From Bizionia sp. (GTDB lineage: Bacteria > Bacteroidota > Bacteroidia > Flavobacteriales > Flavobacteriaceae), in NCBI GenBank assembly GCA_018067115.1, contig JAGPVI010000332.1:1-8041 (forward strand): a DNA stretch of 8,041 nt, given 5' to 3'. This document shows, piece after piece, positions 7,005 through 8,041 of this stretch. A program made the translations under genes and the position numbers. Within the stretch, counting starts at the first letter, position 1. Each line of letters opens with the position of its first letter. Under the pieces are notes generated by a model. It ran no database searches, was not told the DNA's origin, and worked only from the letters and a program-made list of their open reading frames with translations.

Positions 7005-7027
7005 AGAACGAAATGTATTTCCGTTCT
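7005..7027. promoter_or_regulatory. Imperfect hairpin in the tdk leader
   Basis: AGAACG (7005-7010) and CGTTCT (7022-7027) pair, followed by AAA/TTT pairs (7011-7013 with 7018-7020) across one bulged C (7021), closing a four-base loop. It lies 17 bases upstream of the tdk start and downstream of the candidate -7 octamer, so it would be in the tdk 5' leader. No T tract follows on the - strand, so it is not a terminator. A protein-binding dyad or an RNA stem are both possible. Confidence 0.3.
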
Positions 7028-7041
7028 CTATAAAGGTGGCT

Positions 7042-7049
7042 CAAATTTA
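7042..7049 (-). promoter_or_regulatory. Candidate -7 element for tdk-alr
   Basis: TAAATTTG on the - strand, identical to the octamer before mscL and an exact fit to the Bacteroidota TAnnTTTG. It lies 54 bases before the tdk ATG, giving a leader of about 50 bases. The TTTG at 7058-7061 is too close to be its -33 partner. Confidence 0.5.
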
Positions 7050-7104
7050 TTAAAAATCAAAAGCCTAAATTGCATTAAATTCTAAAATTATTAAATTTTT
7101 AATT

Positions 7105-7842
7105 ATGAAGAAGAAGCTAGAATCAGAATTAGTGAGCATTGCGCACAGGGTTCTAAAGTTAAAAGGAAAAGAAGACATAGATAAATTACATAAAGAGGTT
7201 GCTGAATTATACGAAAAACTAACAGTTTTAAAATTTGCTCAGCATAACTTTGAAGATACACTGCCTACTATTGGAAATGATTCGTCGTTTTTTGATATGC
7301 TAGATGTAGCATTTAATAATAAGGTAAGTGATAATATAGAGGTTGAAGATCGTACCTATATTGATGTAGATGAGAATGAAGACGATGGGATTATGGAGCC
7401 TGTAATGGAGAAAATTAAAGATATGGTAGCCCAAATGCCGGAAGAATCTCAAGAAGTTGATGATCTTGTGGACTCCGTGAACAAGCAAATGAAACAGCAT
7501 GAAACCGATTTTGATACTATTACTGCCGACTTTAATACTATGCCGATTTTCGATAAAGTCTCAGAAATAGCTCTTAATGATGAAAAAAAATCGTTAAATG
7601 ATAAATTAAAAAATAAAGCCTTTTCTATTGGCTTAAACGACAAGCTGGCATTTATAAAACACTTGTTTGAAGGTGAAGGTGACGATTACCTTCGTGTTAT
7701 TTCACAATTAAATACTGCCGAGTCTTATACCGAAGCTTCTGCTTTTATAAATAATGTGGTAAAACCAGATTACAATCATTGGTCTGGAAAAGAAGATTAC
7801 GAAATACGCTTTATGGAAATCGTTGAAGCCAAATTTAATTAA
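7105..7842 (+). CDS. Conserved acidic protein of unknown function
   Basis: I do not recognise a named family; from memory, similar proteins occur across Flavobacteriaceae. The 245 residues have no signal peptide and no membrane segment, so it is probably cytoplasmic. Three parts can be seen. Residues 1-50 form a basic, helical start (MKKKLESEL, then heptad-like LHKEVAELYEKLTVL). Residues ~58-150 are very acidic and probably partly disordered (DVDENEDD at 87-94, then EESQEVDDLVD). The compact C-terminal part, ~160-245, reads KKSLNDKLKN, IGLNDKLAFIKHLFEG and KPDYNHWSGKEDYEIRF; this looks like the conserved core. SLNDKL and GLNDKL are short internal repeats. The ATG is the first in frame and is followed by Lys codons; no Shine-Dalgarno sequence is present, as usual here, and no exact TAnnTTTG octamer is visible on this strand. 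It is divergent from tdk and converges on the T9SS cargo gene 19 bases after its stop. Confidence 0.85.
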   Translation: MKKKLESELVSIAHRVLKLKGKEDIDKLHKEVAELYEKLTVLKFAQHNFEDTLPTIGNDSSFFDMLDVAFNNKVSDNIEVEDRTYIDVDENEDDGIMEPVMEKIKDMVAQMPEESQEVDDLVDSVNKQMKQHETDFDTITADFNTMPIFDKVSEIALNDEKKSLNDKLKNKAFSIGLNDKLAFIKHLFEGEGDDYLRVISQLNTAESYTEASAFINNVVKPDYNHWSGKEDYEIRFMEIVEAKFN

Positions 7843-7861
7843 GTTAATTTCATTTTAAAAA

Positions 7862-8041
7862 TTAATAATTAAGATATACCCAACCAATTAAAGGCTTTTG
7901 TAAAGACTTAATGTGAAGCACGTAATAATAGGTGCCCACAGGTAAAAGACTATTTGATTTTGGAAATCCTTTATTAGGAATACCATTCCATTGATTTTTA
8001 TAATTGACCGCTTCGTAAACAAGCGTTCCATATCTGTTATA
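7862..8041 (-). CDS. C-terminus of a T9SS type B (gliding motility-associated) cargo protein, 5' part outside window
   Basis: Reading leftward from the window edge, 59 codons are open and end in TAA at 7862-7864. The peptide contains NRYGTLVYEAVNYKNQWNG near its start, LLPVGTYYYVLHIKSL in the middle and ends GWVYLNY. This is the pattern of the Bacteroidota type B C-terminal sorting domain (CHU_C / gliding motility-associated C-terminal domain): 'FNRWG..VYE..NY.N.WNG', then 'LP.GTYYYV', then 'GWVYL'. The domain directs proteins through the type IX secretion system to the surface or medium; about three quarters of it (usually ~80-90 residues) is visible. The passenger protein, which lies beyond 8041, cannot be inferred. 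No terminator is visible in the 19 bases between it and the convergent gene. Confidence 0.88.
   Translation of the reverse strand, partial: YNRYGTLVYEAVNYKNQWNGIPNKGFPKSNSLLPVGTYYYVLHIKSLQKPLIGWVYLNY

Noticed and set aside
6784..7053. 89-codon + strand frame across the tdk start and leader
   Set aside because: It overlaps the 5' end of tdk in antisense and its candidate promoter; the peptide has no recognisable features.
7300..7643. Two - strand frames opposite the 245-residue unknown protein
   Set aside because: The + strand frame has continuous, structured protein character and an acceptable start; the reverse peptides look like low-complexity complements of it.
7837..7849. 13-base palindrome AATTAA-G-TTAATT across the stop of the unknown gene
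   Set aside because: The loop is one base and there are no GC pairs, so it cannot act as a terminator; likely AT-rich coincidence.
1..8041. Search for mobile elements, CRISPR arrays, tRNA/rRNA genes and defence systems
   Set aside because: No transposase, direct repeats, cloverleaf sequence or defence-type genes were seen; the gene content and base composition look uniform and core-like.

Overview
The window comes from a low-GC member of the Bacteroidota, almost certainly a marine-type Flavobacteriaceae bacterium. Four things point there: protein sequences of flavobacterial character; no Shine-Dalgarno sequences in front of the starts; TAnnTTTG-type -7 promoter octamers upstream of several genes; and, at the right edge, the end of a protein with a type B type IX secretion (T9SS, gliding motility-associated) C-terminal domain. 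Nothing looks mobile: there is no insertion sequence, tRNA, CRISPR array or phage gene. This is compact core chromosome, and the longest non-coding stretch is 141 bases (3496-3636).

Left edge (1-1258): the 3' part of a small GreA/GreB-like protein on the + strand meets an ABC transporter ATPase on the - strand. The two reading frames overlap tail to tail by 14 bases. Centre (1339-4626, - strand): a lipoprotein prolyl oligopeptidase (S9A) and aspartate-semialdehyde dehydrogenase (asd), each followed by its own hairpin terminator. Right of centre (4753-6987, - strand): mscL (mechanosensitive channel), alr (alanine racemase) and tdk (thymidine kinase). tdk and alr overlap by 8 bases and are probably co-transcribed and translationally coupled. 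mscL has its own upstream -7 octamer and its own terminator. Right edge (7105-8041): an acidic cytoplasmic protein of unknown function is divergent from tdk and converges on the last 59 residues of the T9SS cargo protein. That partial gene is short and has no start in the window.

The asd-mscL-alr-tdk set is loosely linked to cell envelope and growth: Asd leads to diaminopimelate and lysine, Alr makes D-alanine for peptidoglycan, MscL relieves turgor, and Tdk salvages thymidine for DNA. The three terminators show that only tdk-alr (perhaps running into mscL) forms a real operon; the rest are separate units reading the same way.

I found no clearly new biological system. The points most worth a second look are the thymidine kinase that has lost most of its zinc-binding cysteines, the uncharacterised 245-residue protein, the GreA/GreB-like protein, and the repeated arrangement in which a terminator hairpin sits directly against the next gene's promoter.
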